Positions 34,034 to 42,407 of a stretch of DNA of 64,000 nt are shown piece by piece. The DNA comes from Mesorhizobium sp. (GTDB lineage Bacteria; Pseudomonadota; Alphaproteobacteria; Rhizobiales; Rhizobiaceae), in the NCBI GenBank assembly GCA_004017535.1, contig SAJS01000002.1, positions 496,001 through 560,000 of the forward strand, written 5' to 3'. The number at the start of each line of letters is the position of its first letter. Position 1 is the stretch's first letter. The notes under the pieces were generated by a model. The model was not told the origin of the DNA and did no database searches. It was given only the letters and a program-made list of their open reading frames with translations. Made by a program: the position numbers and the translations under genes.

Positions 34034-34879
34034 ATGGAACTCAAGGACAAAACCATTCTCGTCACCGGCTCGACCGACGGCGTCGGCCGCGTGGTCGCCG
34101 AGAGGCTCGGCGCCGCCGGAGCTCGCGTGCTGGTGCATGGCCGCGACGCAGGCCGCGGCAAGGCGACGGTCGCCGCGATCGAGGCCAAGGGCGGCAAGGC
34201 GGAATTCCTCGCCGCCGACCTCGCTTCGCTTGCCGAAGTACGCCGCCTCGCCGAAGCCGTGCGCGCAAGGACCGACCGGCTCGACATCCTGATCAACAAT
34301 GCCGGCGTCGGCACCGGCGGCCAGGGCGCCAAGCGGCAGGCCAGTGCCGACGGCTACGAGCTGCGCTTCGCCGTCAACTATCTCGCCGGCTTCCTGCTGA
34401 CGTCCCAGCTTCTGCCCCTTCTCAAGGCAAGCGCGCCGGCGCGCATCGTCAACGTCGCCTCGGCCGGCCAGCAGGCGATCGATTTCGACGACGTCATGCT
34501 GGTGCATGGCTATAGCGGCGTGCGCGCCTACTGCCAGAGCAAGCTGGCGCAGATCCTGTTCACCGTCGATCTGGCTCAGCAGCTCGAGGGCACCGGCATC
34601 ACCGTCAATGCCTTGCACCCGGCAAGCTACATGGACACCACGATGGTCCGGCAGGCGGGCGTCACGCCATGGAACTCGGTGGAAACCGGCGCCGACGCCA
34701 TCCTCAACCTCGCGACCTCGCCGGCGCTCGAAGGGCGCAGCGGCCGCTATTTCGACGGCCAGCGGGAATCGCGCGCCGATGCGCAGGCCTATGACGAAAA
34801 GGCGCGTCGCCGGCTGCGGGCGCTGAGCCTCGAATTGACCGGACAATCTTCTGCAACATCCAAGGAACAACACCCATGA
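34034..34879 (+). CDS. short-chain dehydrogenase/reductase (SDR), retinol dehydrogenase-like
   Basis: 281 residues. TGSTDGVGR is the glycine-rich cofactor motif, NNAGVG the core motif, and NVASAGQQ and YCQSKLAQ supply the catalytic Ser, Tyr and Lys (Y-C-Q-S-K instead of the usual YxxxK order is conserved as YxxxK). The long insert with YELRFAVNYLAGFLLTSQLL is typical of the RDH/WWOX-like group. AAGGAGG upstream supports the ATG at 34034. Its stop overlaps the second SDR start by four bases. Confidence 0.9.
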   Translation: MELKDKTILVTGSTDGVGRVVAERLGAAGARVLVHGRDAGRGKATVAAIEAKGGKAEFLAADLASLAEVRRLAEAVRARTDRLDILINNAGVGTGGQGAKRQASADGYELRFAVNYLAGFLLTSQLLPLLKASAPARIVNVASAGQQAIDFDDVMLVHGYSGVRAYCQSKLAQILFTVDLAQQLEGTGITVNALHPASYMDTTMVRQAGVTPWNSVETGADAILNLATSPALEGRSGRYFDGQRESRADAQAYDEKARRRLRALSLELTGQSSATSKEQHP

Positions 34880-35598
34880 GCGAGACCATCGAACATTGCG
34901 TCATCATTGGCGGCTCATCCGGCATCGGCCTCGCGACGGCCAAAAAGCTGGTCAGCCCCGCCATGAAAGTCACGATCACCGGCCGCAATGAGGAAAAACT
35001 CAAGGCTGCGTGGAAGAGCCTGGGCGGCTCAGCCGACAAGGCTGCGTTCGATGCCGGCAATCCTGATGAGGTGCAGCGGTTTTTCAAAGACCTCGGGCCG
35101 TTCGATCACCTGGTTCTCGCCGCGAGCGGCGGCAAGGGGCTGGGACCGTTCGCGACGCTGGACCTCGCCGATATCGGCAGCGGCGTCGACGAGAAGATCC
35201 GGCCGCAATTGTCCTGTCTGCAGGCAGCCCTGCCGACCCTGAACAAGACCGGATCGGTCACCTTCATCTCGGCTGTCTCGGCGCAGATCGCGGCGCCCGG
35301 CATCGCCGGCATCGGCGCCATCAACGGCATGCTCTTGACCGTCGCGCCGATTCTCGCTGTCGAGCTGAAGCCGCTGCGCGTCAACGTCGTGGCCCCCGGC
35401 GTCATCGACACGCCCTGGTGGGATTTCCTGCCGGACGATCAGCGGCAGGCGGTGTTTGCCGAATATGCCGGCAAGACGCCGGTCGGCCGCATCGGCCGCG
35501 CCGAGGATGTCGCCGAGGCGATCGCCTTTCTGGTCTCCAACGGCTTCATGACCGGCCAGGTGCTGACCTGCGACGGCGGCTTGAGGTTCGCGGCCTAG
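34876..35598 (+). CDS. short-chain dehydrogenase/reductase (SDR)
   Basis: 240 residues. GGSSGIGLATAKKL is the cofactor motif and AEDVAEAIAFLVSNGFMTGQVLTCDGGLRF the usual C-terminal end. The catalytic tetrad is altered: after FISAVSAQIAAPGIAG the expected YxxxK is not seen (the stretch reads GIGAINGMLL), so classical reductase activity is doubtful. It is translationally coupled (ATGA) to the preceding SDR and may act as its partner subunit. Confidence 0.87.
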   Translation: MSETIEHCVIIGGSSGIGLATAKKLVSPAMKVTITGRNEEKLKAAWKSLGGSADKAAFDAGNPDEVQRFFKDLGPFDHLVLAASGGKGLGPFATLDLADIGSGVDEKIRPQLSCLQAALPTLNKTGSVTFISAVSAQIAAPGIAGIGAINGMLLTVAPILAVELKPLRVNVVAPGVIDTPWWDFLPDDQRQAVFAEYAGKTPVGRIGRAEDVAEAIAFLVSNGFMTGQVLTCDGGLRFAA

Positions 35599-35607
35599 CC
35601 ATGGCCG

Positions 35608-35985
35608 TCAAAGCGAATGCGCGATCAGCGCCAGGAAGCCTCCGCCCAGCGCGGCATTGCTGACGACACCGTTGATACGGACAGCGCGATCGGCACCCTG
35701 ATGATCCCAGAAATTGTGGAACATCGGCGTCGCGACGATGAGGAAAAGGATCAGGGCCGCCGCCGCTGGCGCGGTCCATAGGCCGGCGATCACCAGTGCC
35801 CCAGCCGCGACCTGCAGCACGATGCCGAGCCACAAAGCGAGCCCGGCCTGCGGGACACCACGCGCGGCCATCAACGAAGCGACCAGCTTTCTGTTCTGGA
35901 TGTTGCGCAGTCCAGCAAAGACGAAAGCGCCGCCAAGCAGAAGCCGTGCGATGATTAGAATCTCGCTCTCAAGATTCTCAAACAT
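35608..35985 (-). CDS. DoxX-family membrane protein
   Basis: 125 residues, four hydrophobic helices with the DoxX pattern: RLLLGGAFVFAGLRNIQNR in helix 1 and later GALVIAGLWTAPAAAALILF, then PMFHNFWD. DoxX-like proteins are small inner-membrane subunits linked to quinone or redox stress. Its upstream neighbour on the same strand is the AhpD-like gene, but a hairpin at 36010-36036 stands between. It is convergent with the SDR pair. Confidence 0.82.
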   Translation of the reverse strand: MFENLESEILIIARLLLGGAFVFAGLRNIQNRKLVASLMAARGVPQAGLALWLGIVLQVAAGALVIAGLWTAPAAAALILFLIVATPMFHNFWDHQGADRAVRINGVVSNAALGGGFLALIAHSL

Positions 35986-36009
35986 GTCGTTGATCCTGAA
36001 AATGAAAAA

Positions 36010-36036
36010 AGCGTGGGCCCGTCACAGGCCCACGCT
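36010..36036 (-). terminator. hairpin terminator after the AhpD-like gene
   Basis: AGCGTGGGCC, a 7 base loop and GGCCCACGCT form a 10 bp stem. On the minus strand it follows the AhpD-like stop by 14 bp and is trailed by a T run (AAAAAA on the plus strand at 36005-36010). Confidence 0.85.
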
Positions 36037-36049
36037 GCCGCTAGATAAA

Positions 36050-36508
36050 TCAGGCGGCCTTGGCGGCCGGCATTGGATGAATGGCATGGAATGGAACGCA
36101 CAGCCGGTTCCAAGTGTTGATCATGCCGAGCGCGACGGAGAGCTTGACCAGCTCCTCTTCCGAGAAATGCGCGAGCGCGCTGGCGTAGAGTTCGTCCGAC
36201 ACGCCATTGTCAGCGATCAGCGTGACGGCCTCGGTCCATGCGAGGGCGGCACGCTCGCGCTCGGAAAACAGCGGCGATTCCTTCCAGGCAGCGACGAGAT
36301 AGAGCCGGGTCTCGGTCTCGCCGTCGCGCCTCGCCTCGCGGCTATGCATCTCGACGCAGTATGAGCAGCCATTGATCTGCGAGGCGCGGAGCTTGATCAG
36401 GTGCAGCAGGCTCACTTCAAGCCCGCATTCGTCGACGGCCTTGTTGAGCGCCGACACCGCCTTCATGATCTCGGGGGCCTTGGCAAAGAACTGCAATCTC
36501 TGTTTCAT
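36050..36508 (-). CDS. carboxymuconolactone decarboxylase / AhpD-like alkylhydroperoxidase family protein
   Basis: 152 residues. The AhpD core is clear: LHLIKLRASQINGCSYCVEMHSREARR contains the redox CxxC pair (GCSYCVEMH) followed by the conserved His. SEREFAALAWTEAVT-like helix and EEELVKLSVALGMINTWNRL follow. Proteins of this type reduce peroxides or act as thiol-disulfide oxidoreductases. It lies 36 bp downstream of the Rrf2 gene on the same strand, so the two form an operon. Confidence 0.88.
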   Translation of the reverse strand: MKQRLQFFAKAPEIMKAVSALNKAVDECGLEVSLLHLIKLRASQINGCSYCVEMHSREARRDGETETRLYLVAAWKESPLFSERERAALAWTEAVTLIADNGVSDELYASALAHFSEEELVKLSVALGMINTWNRLCVPFHAIHPMPAAKAA

Positions 36509-36544
36509 CGTCTTTCCTTCCAGTTTTTTGGGCGGGTTAGGGGT

Positions 36545-37063
36545 TTAAGTCTGCTTGGATGAAGCGGATTTCTGCGGCCGCTGGTGGCGCTCGACGAAGG
36601 CGCAGCTCGCGGCATAGGATCGCGGATCGCCTTCGGCTGCATACTCCGCCACGATGTCGGACAGCTTTACGTCGGCAAGCGCTGTCCGATAGGCGCGCTC
36701 GGCCTTGAGCATCGCGGCATTGATGCCGCAGGGTTTGACATAGGCCGAGGCGTCGATCTTGACCGGGCCGCGCTGGCGGATTTCGCCGCAGCGGAAGGCA
36801 GGCTCCCTGCCCTCGACGGCCAGCACGATATCGAGCAGCGTGATACGTTCCGCTGCCCGCGCCAGCCTGTAGCCGCCCGCGGGTCCCGGCACCGATTCAA
36901 GAATATGCGCCGCGGTTAGCTGATTGAGATGCTTCAGCAGATAGCTCGGCGAGAGGCCGAAACACTCCGCCAGCGCCGCACCCGGCATGGTGCTGTTGCC
37001 GTCCACGCTGGCCAGCGTCGCCGCGCAGTGGATGGCCGCCTCAACGCCATCGCCCAGTTTCAT
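36545..37063 (-). CDS. Rrf2-family transcriptional regulator
   Basis: 172 residues. The winged-helix Rrf2 domain covers about 1-85 (GVEAAIHCAATLASVDGNST, CFGLSPSYLLKHLNQLTAAHILESVPGPAGGYRLAR). Two Cys after it (FRCGEIRQRG and KPCGINAAM) are in the position of the redox or Fe-S cysteines of Rrf2 proteins, but the third Cys of the usual trio is not obvious. ATG at 37063 is preferred to a TTG five codons upstream. Downstream is an AhpD-like gene, so redox-responsive control is inferred. A tandem 16-bp repeat lies 18 bp upstream. Confidence 0.88.
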   Translation of the reverse strand: MKLGDGVEAAIHCAATLASVDGNSTMPGAALAECFGLSPSYLLKHLNQLTAAHILESVPGPAGGYRLARAAERITLLDIVLAVEGREPAFRCGEIRQRGPVKIDASAYVKPCGINAAMLKAERAYRTALADVKLSDIVAEYAAEGDPRSYAASCAFVERHQRPQKSASSKQT

Positions 37064-37080
37064 CCTACCGATCTCCAATT

Positions 37081-37112
37081 CGTGGATATAACTTATCGTG
37101 GATAGTTTTTAT
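37081..37112. promoter_or_regulatory. tandem 16-bp repeat, candidate Rrf2 operator
   Basis: CGTGGATATAACTTAT is followed directly by CGTGGATAGTTTTTAT, identical at 12 of 16 positions. It is AT-rich and lies 18-49 bp upstream of the Rrf2 start codon, where an autoregulatory site is expected. Confidence 0.45.
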
Positions 37113-37409
37113 CTGCAATAGGAAAATACAAATTGCCCTGCCAATTCATCAAAGCAATGTGAGAGAACGGCGCTTCGCAGGACCTGGGTTCCTCGCACCC
37201 CGCAAAGCGGGGGAGAGGTGGCCCGGCGAAGCCGGGACGGAGAGGGGGACACCCTCTGCGAAGTCAGAGCCGGTCAAGGAAGAGGCGCAGGGAACAAGCA
37301 ATCAGGCCCTCCGCGGCGTCCAGCCGAAGGCCCCTCTCCGTCCCGGCTTCGCCGGGCCACCTCTCCCCACTGTCGTGGGGCGAGGAACCTAAATCCTGCG
37401 AAGGCAACC
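37113..37409. repeat. large hairpin-forming inverted repeat downstream of preA
   Basis: Arms at about 37173-37248 and 37331-37403 are inverted copies: the left begins CTTCGCAGGACCTGGGTTCC and contains GAGGTGGCCCGGCGAAGCC, the right ends GAGGAACCTAAATCCTGCGAAG. The 82 bp between has no gene. The right arm ends 7 bp from the preA stop codon, so on the minus strand the structure would form at the 3' end of the preTA mRNA. It belongs to a different family from copies A and B. Confidence 0.82.
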
Positions 37410-38729
37410 CTACTCCGCAGCCACCTTGGCCATCGGATTGTTGGGGTGCGTCGTCCAGTTGGCATAGATCGGCGATACCGGCTTGCCGGTGCGCTGATCC
37501 AGCACGCCGGCGGCCAGCGGCTCCATGGTGATGCAGCCCTCGACCGGGCAGACATTGACGCACAGATTGCAGCCGACGCATTCGGCCTCGATAACCTCGA
37601 AATGCCTCACGCCGTCGACCATGCTGGTGATCGCCTGGTGCGAGGTGTCCTCGCAGGCGATGTGGCAGCGGCCGCATTTTATGCAGGCGTCCTGGTCGAT
37701 ATGCGCCTTGGCGACATAGTTGAGGTTGAGATACTGCCAGTCGGTGACGTTGGGTGTGGCGCGACCGATGATGTCGGAGAGCGAGACGTGGCCCTTCTCG
37801 TCCATCCAGTTCTCCAGGCCGGCGATCATCTCCTGCACGATCTTGAAGCCGTAGGTCATCGCCGCCGTGCAGACCTGCACATTGCCGGCGCCGAGCGCCA
37901 TGAACTCGGCGGCATCCCGCCAGGTGGTGATGCCGCCGATGCCGGAGATCGGCAGGCCGTGCGTCTCCGGATCGCGCGCGATCTCGGCCACCATGTTCAT
38001 CGCGATAGGCTTCACCGCCGGGCCGCAATAGCCGCCATGCGAGCCCTTGCCGTCGATGGTCGGCTGCGGCGCGAAGCTATCGAGATCGACGCCGGTGATC
38101 GAGTTGATCGTGTTGATCAGCGATACCGCGTCCGTGCCGCCGGCATGCGCGGCTCGCGCGGGCTTGCGGATGTCGGTGATGTTGGGCGTCAGCTTGGTGA
38201 TGACGGGCATGCGCGTGTACTGCTTGCACCAGCGCACCACCATCTCGATATATTCCGGCACCTGGCCGACCGCCGAGCCCATGCCGCGCTCGCTCATGCC
38301 ATGCGGGCATCCGAAATTGAGCTCGATGCCGTCGGCGCCGGTCTCCTCGACCAGCGGCAGGATCGCCTTCCAGTTCTCCTCCACGCAAGGCACCATGATC
38401 GAGGCGATGAGCGCCCGGTCCGGCCAGTTCATCTTGACCTGCTTCATCTCGCGCAGGTTGGTCTGCAGGTCGCGGTCGGTGATCAGCTCGATGTTGTTCA
38501 AGCCAAGCAGCCGGCGGTCGGCACCCCAGATCGCGCCATAACGCGGACCGTTGACGTTGACGACCGGCGGGCCCTCTTCGCCCAGCGTCTTCCACACCAC
38601 GCCGCCCCAGCCCGCCTTGAAGGCGCGCTCGACATTATAGGCCTTGTCGGTCGGCGGCGCAGAGGCCAGCCAGAACGGATTGGGCGACTTGATGCCGATG
38701 AAATTGTTGCGGATGTCTGCCATGCTCAT
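37410..38729 (-). CDS. preA: NAD-dependent dihydropyrimidine dehydrogenase, catalytic subunit PreA
   Basis: 439 residues. The FMN TIM barrel of the dihydroorotate dehydrogenase superfamily spans about 1-310 (IKSPNPFWLASAPPT, ELNFGCPHGMSERGMG with the catalytic Cys region, GIGGITTWRDAAEF). Two 4Fe-4S ferredoxin motifs end the protein: CIKCGRCHIAC and CVGCNLCVNVCPVEGC. It reduces uracil or thymine to the dihydro form with electrons from PreT. The ATGA overlap with preT couples the genes. Confidence 0.95.
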   Translation of the reverse strand: MSMADIRNNFIGIKSPNPFWLASAPPTDKAYNVERAFKAGWGGVVWKTLGEEGPPVVNVNGPRYGAIWGADRRLLGLNNIELITDRDLQTNLREMKQVKMNWPDRALIASIMVPCVEENWKAILPLVEETGADGIELNFGCPHGMSERGMGSAVGQVPEYIEMVVRWCKQYTRMPVITKLTPNITDIRKPARAAHAGGTDAVSLINTINSITGVDLDSFAPQPTIDGKGSHGGYCGPAVKPIAMNMVAEIARDPETHGLPISGIGGITTWRDAAEFMALGAGNVQVCTAAMTYGFKIVQEMIAGLENWMDEKGHVSLSDIIGRATPNVTDWQYLNLNYVAKAHIDQDACIKCGRCHIACEDTSHQAITSMVDGVRHFEVIEAECVGCNLCVNVCPVEGCITMEPLAAGVLDQRTGKPVSPIYANWTTHPNNPMAKVAAE

Positions 38730-40090
38730 GCCCTCCCATTAGAGGTCAGTGCCCGGTGGATGCTCTCGGCCGCGTCGCGCCCTTGCGCCACCGCCGATAC
38801 GGTCAAGTCGTCGCCGCCGAAGATGCAATCGCCGCCCGCCCAGACTTTCGCCAGCGAGGTGCGGCCTTCGGCATCTACCTTGATGCGGCCGCCTTCGAGC
38901 TCGATCGCCTCCGCGCTGCCGTTGAGATGCGCCGGCACAAAACTCTGGCCGATCGCCTTGAACACCTGGTCGGCGACGAGCGTGAGCCTTTCGCCGGTGC
39001 CGACGAGCTTGTCGCCGCTCATCGCGGTGTATTCGAGCTCGATCGCCGACACCTTGCCGTTCTCGGCAATGACGCGCTTGGGCTGCAGCCAGTGGCGGAT
39101 GGTAACGCCGTTGGCGGCGGCCAGATCCTGCTCGAAGCCGGAAGCGTTCATATGCTCCTGGCCGCGCCGGTAGCAGATGGTCACCTCTTCCGCGCCGAGC
39201 AGCTTCGACTGCACCGCGGCATCGACCGCCGTCATGCCGCCGCCGATGACGACGACGCGCCGGCCGACCGGCAGGCTGGAGAGGTCGCTTGCCTGGCGAA
39301 GCTCGGCGATGAATTCGACCGCGTTGGCGACACCGTCGGCGTCTTCGCCCTCGGCGCGCAATGCATTGACGCCGCCAAGGCCGAGACCGAGGAACACCGC
39401 ATCATAGTTGCGCATCAGGTCGGCCAACTGGAAGTCGCGGCCGAGCGCCTTGCCGTTCTGGATGTCGATGCCGCCGATCGCGGTGACATAGTCGACCTCA
39501 GCCTGGGCGAAATCGTCGACGCTCTTATAGGCGGCAATGCCATATTCATTGAGGCCGCCGGCCTTCGGCCGCGCCTCCAGGATCGTCACCTCATGGCCAT
39601 GGCGGGCAAGGCGATGCGCCGCCGCCAGTCCGGCCGGCCCGGCGCCGACCACGGCGATGCTTTTCCCGGTCGGCTCGGCGCGCTTGTAGAACTGCTTGCC
39701 CTCGCCCATGGCAACATCGGTGGCGTAGCGCTGCAACCGGCCGATCTGCACCGGCTTGCCTTCGGCCACTTCGCGCACGCAGACTTCTTCGCACAGCGTC
39801 TCGGTCGGGCAGACACGGGCGCACATGCCGCCGAGGATGTTCTGGTCGAAGATGGTCTTGGCCGAGCCCAGCGGATTGCCGGTCGCGATCTGGCGAATGA
39901 ACAGTGGGATGTCGATCGACGTCGGGCATGCATTCATGCAGGGCGCGTCGTAGCAGAAATAGCAGCGGTCGGATTCGACCAGCGCCTCGTGATGATCGAG
40001 CGGTGGGTGCAGGTCGGAAAAATTATCGGCATATTGCTCGGAAGACAGCCGGCCGCCGGCAATGCCTTCGATGAAATGACCAGTCGCCAT
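38726..40090 (-). CDS. preT: NAD-dependent dihydropyrimidine dehydrogenase, electron-transfer subunit PreT
   Basis: 454 residues, homologous to the GltD/N-terminal DPD part. Cys-rich Fe-S region at the start: CYFCYDAPCMNACP and CARVCPTETLCEEVC. The FAD motif is VVGAGPAGLAAAHRLA and the NAD motif VVVIGGGMTAVDAA; GGDCIFGGDDLTVSAVAQGRDAA closes the FAD domain. It takes electrons from NADH and passes them to PreA. The ATG at 40090 has AGGGGA upstream. A RutR-like palindrome (40140-40155) lies 50 bp upstream, so pyrimidine-dependent control is likely. Confidence 0.95.
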   Translation of the reverse strand: MATGHFIEGIAGGRLSSEQYADNFSDLHPPLDHHEALVESDRCYFCYDAPCMNACPTSIDIPLFIRQIATGNPLGSAKTIFDQNILGGMCARVCPTETLCEEVCVREVAEGKPVQIGRLQRYATDVAMGEGKQFYKRAEPTGKSIAVVGAGPAGLAAAHRLARHGHEVTILEARPKAGGLNEYGIAAYKSVDDFAQAEVDYVTAIGGIDIQNGKALGRDFQLADLMRNYDAVFLGLGLGGVNALRAEGEDADGVANAVEFIAELRQASDLSSLPVGRRVVVIGGGMTAVDAAVQSKLLGAEEVTICYRRGQEHMNASGFEQDLAAANGVTIRHWLQPKRVIAENGKVSAIELEYTAMSGDKLVGTGERLTLVADQVFKAIGQSFVPAHLNGSAEAIELEGGRIKVDAEGRTSLAKVWAGGDCIFGGDDLTVSAVAQGRDAAESIHRALTSNGRA

Positions 40091-40139
40091 TCCAGTTCCC
40101 CTTGTTGTCGTTTTGGGGAAGGCTAGCACGTTTTATTTT

Positions 40140-40155
40140 TTTATCAATTGGTCAA
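40140..40155. promoter_or_regulatory. RutR-like operator 4
   Basis: TTTATC-AATT-GGTCAA has one perfect half (TGGTCAA) and one degenerate half, matching 12 of 14 fixed positions of the RutR box. It lies 50 bp before the preT start codon, in an AT-rich stretch that probably holds the promoter. Confidence 0.6.
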
Positions 40156-40204
40156 TTTTCCGCCAAACCTCTGAAAAGGTTGAGTAAAAACATGACAAGC
40201 GTTG

Positions 40205-40939
40205 TCATGTTATAGCCGCCTCAGTGATCTCTACCGCGTCATGATTTGTGACACTGTGGCCATGGATCGACCGGATTTCCTCCGCCACCAATTCCTGCAG
40301 CCGCCACAGATTGCGGTCATGGATGCCGAAGGTCTCGAGATGGTTGACGGTGTTGTAGAGATATTCAGCACCCGAGCCGACATGGCCGCACGCGCGCGCC
40401 AGCACCCAAGCCACCTTCTCCAGCGGCTGCCCGAGCGACGTCCCCCTGCCGGTCACACCGACCCAGAAGCCCAGCGCCCGCACCCGGCCTTGCGCCGTCC
40501 GCACCGGAACCCACCTGACGGAGGAAACGGCTTCGTGGTCGTCGATCTCGCGTCGCAGCAGCCTCTCGATCTGGGCCGGCTTTTCGCCATCCGGCAGGCG
40601 GTAGATGACGCCGTCGCAGCGCCCACCGCGTTCAAGCGCCATCATCAGTCCGGGCTGCTCAGCGCTGCCTCTCCAGCGCACGAGATCTAGGCAGAAAGAG
40701 CGATGCCAGCCATGCGCCGAAGCGCGCTGCTGCTCGACGGACTCGAAGGCCGGCTTCCAGATCAGCGAGCCATAGGCGAACACCCAAAGCGGTCCCTCAT
40801 CGGCTTCGCCGGCAAGACGCCTGCCGAGCGCGCCGAAATCGTCGTCGCTGAGCTGCGTCCACTCCCCGCTCGGTCCGGGATCAATCTCCTCGCGATGGCA
40901 AAGAGCCACAAGCTCGGGCGTGAGCGACATCTGGCGCAT
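40205..40939 (-). CDS. gamma-glutamylcyclotransferase (ChaC-like)
   Basis: About 244 residues. The cyclotransferase fold begins with LWVFAYGSLIWKP (the YGSL substrate loop), and GWHRSFCLDLVRWRGSAEQPGLMMALERGG is the ChaC-family continuation. ChaC enzymes release 5-oxoproline from glutathione, giving Cys-Gly. The start is uncertain: ATG at 40939 is adopted, while 40930 and 41005 are in frame; none has a good RBS. It is downstream of preT on the same strand orientation but convergent with no other gene. Confidence 0.85.
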   Translation of the reverse strand: MRQMSLTPELVALCHREEIDPGPSGEWTQLSDDDFGALGRRLAGEADEGPLWVFAYGSLIWKPAFESVEQQRASAHGWHRSFCLDLVRWRGSAEQPGLMMALERGGRCDGVIYRLPDGEKPAQIERLLRREIDDHEAVSSVRWVPVRTAQGRVRALGFWVGVTGRGTSLGQPLEKVAWVLARACGHVGSGAEYLYNTVNHLETFGIHDRNLWRLQELVAEEIRSIHGHSVTNHDAVEITEAAIT

Positions 40940-41113
40940 GGAAGGCAAACCCCTCTCTGCCGGCAGCAAAGTCGAAAAGAGTGGGCTATGCAAGATCAGG
41001 AGCAAAGCGCCTTGCCGACCGGGATTTTCGGCCCATGTCGGATTTCTGTCGCCAGGATCGTCCTAGGATGGATCAAACCGCGATCGCTGCCTGAACCGGT
41101 GAGGAGACCGACC

Positions 41114-41890
41114 ATGCCGAAATCCCCGCAACCTTTCTTCTGGTACGAACTGATGACCACTGATCTCGACGCCGCCGAGGCCTTTTACACCGCCGTTGTC
41201 GGCTGGAAGGCCGAGCCCTTCGACAACGCCCCCGGCATGCCCCGCTATATCGTAGTGAATTCCGCCGTGCGGGGCGTCGGCGGATTGATGACCATGCCGG
41301 AAGAACCCGCCAAGAGGGACATGCCGCCAACCTGGCTGGGTTACATCTACACCAAGGACGTCGACGCCTCCGCGCAAGCGCTCAAGGATGCCGGCGGCAC
41401 TGTGCACCGCGCGCCCGACGACATTCCGGGCGTCGGCCGCTTCGCCGTCGTTGCCGACCCGCAAGGTGCGGCCTTCATGTTCCTGCAGCCCAACCAACCT
41501 GAACAGCCGCCGGTGCCGGCAACCACGCGCGGCCATGTCGGCTGGCATGAGCTCTACACGTCGGACTGGAAGGCAGCCTTCGATTTTTATTCCAGCCAGT
41601 TCGGTTGGACGAGCGCCGGCGAGTTCGACATGGGCGAGATGGGCACCTATAAAACCTTCGGCGCCGGCTCCGAATCCGGCGGCGGCATGATGAACAAGCC
41701 CCCACAGATCCCGGTTCCCGTCTGGCAGTTCTATTTCAACGTCGACGCCATCGACGCCGCCGCCAAGCTCGTCACCGACAATGGCGGTAAGGTCATCATG
41801 GGACCGATGGACGTGCCGAGCGGCCAGTGGATCATCCAGTGCCAGGACCCGCAAGGTGCGCATTTCGCCCTGCTGGCGCCGGTCCGCTAG
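41114..41890 (+). CDS. two-domain VOC (glyoxalase/bleomycin resistance) family protein
   Basis: 258 residues in two VOC modules. Module 1 begins PFFWYELMTTDLDAAEAFYTAVVGW and ends DPQGAAFMFLQP; module 2 begins GHVGWHELYTSDWKAAFDFYSSQFGW and ends DPQGAHFALLAP, so an internal duplication is plain. These match the group annotated as putative glyoxalases/hydroxylases of small secreted type (27 kDa antigen CFP30B-like). Substrate unknown. GAGGAG at 41101-41106 with 7 bases of spacing supports the ATG at 41114. Confidence 0.88.
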   Translation: MPKSPQPFFWYELMTTDLDAAEAFYTAVVGWKAEPFDNAPGMPRYIVVNSAVRGVGGLMTMPEEPAKRDMPPTWLGYIYTKDVDASAQALKDAGGTVHRAPDDIPGVGRFAVVADPQGAAFMFLQPNQPEQPPVPATTRGHVGWHELYTSDWKAAFDFYSSQFGWTSAGEFDMGEMGTYKTFGAGSESGGGMMNKPPQIPVPVWQFYFNVDAIDAAAKLVTDNGGKVIMGPMDVPSGQWIIQCQDPQGAHFALLAPVR

Positions 41891-41918
41891 GATCAGTTAC
41901 CGGCTGGCTGGCGCCGGA

Positions 41919-42407
41919 TCATTCCGGCGTCAGCACCGCCACCTTCAGGTTAGGCTTCTTCGCGCCGCTGAACTGCAACGTGGCCGGACCGGCGGTCAGC
42001 TTGAAGCGCACGCTTTTGCGGATGCCCGGGCAGGTTTTGATACCGCTCACGCCCGCCGATTTCACGGAACGCCCGTCCTGTACGACATCGATCCAGGCTT
42101 CGTCGGATATGGTGACCTGGAGCTCCGCATCTTGCGGCACGGTCACACTGGCCGTCGCGCCGAATGTCCCTGCAGCCGGTGCGCGTTGCGGCGGAACTTC
42201 AAAGCTAACCATGTCGGCAGCTTCAAGTGAGAAATCCACGGCTTGTCCGACAGTCAGCTCAACGCCGGATTGGGCTGCCGGCGCCTCTGGGAACAAGGAC
42301 TGCTCGCGAGCAATCGGCCATTTGAAGGCTTCGCAGCCTCCGTCCGCGGCTACGGCGAAGCTGTTCCCTGCAAGGATTGCGATTAGGCTAATGACGACTT
42401 TTCTCAT
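41919..42407 (-). CDS. secreted protein of unknown function
   Basis: 162 residues. Signal peptide of about 21 residues (KVVISLIAILAGNSFAVAA), then a mature chain rich in beta-forming residues with two Cys (GGCEAF and KTCPGI). I do not recognise a family. A repeated pattern of short strands suggests a small beta-sandwich. The ATG at 42407 starts the signal. It is convergent with the VOC gene, 28 bp apart. Homogeneous codon use with its neighbours argues against recent transfer. Confidence 0.72.
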   Translation of the reverse strand: MRKVVISLIAILAGNSFAVAADGGCEAFKWPIAREQSLFPEAPAAQSGVELTVGQAVDFSLEAADMVSFEVPPQRAPAAGTFGATASVTVPQDAELQVTISDEAWIDVVQDGRSVKSAGVSGIKTCPGIRKSVRFKLTAGPATLQFSGAKKPNLKVAVLTPE

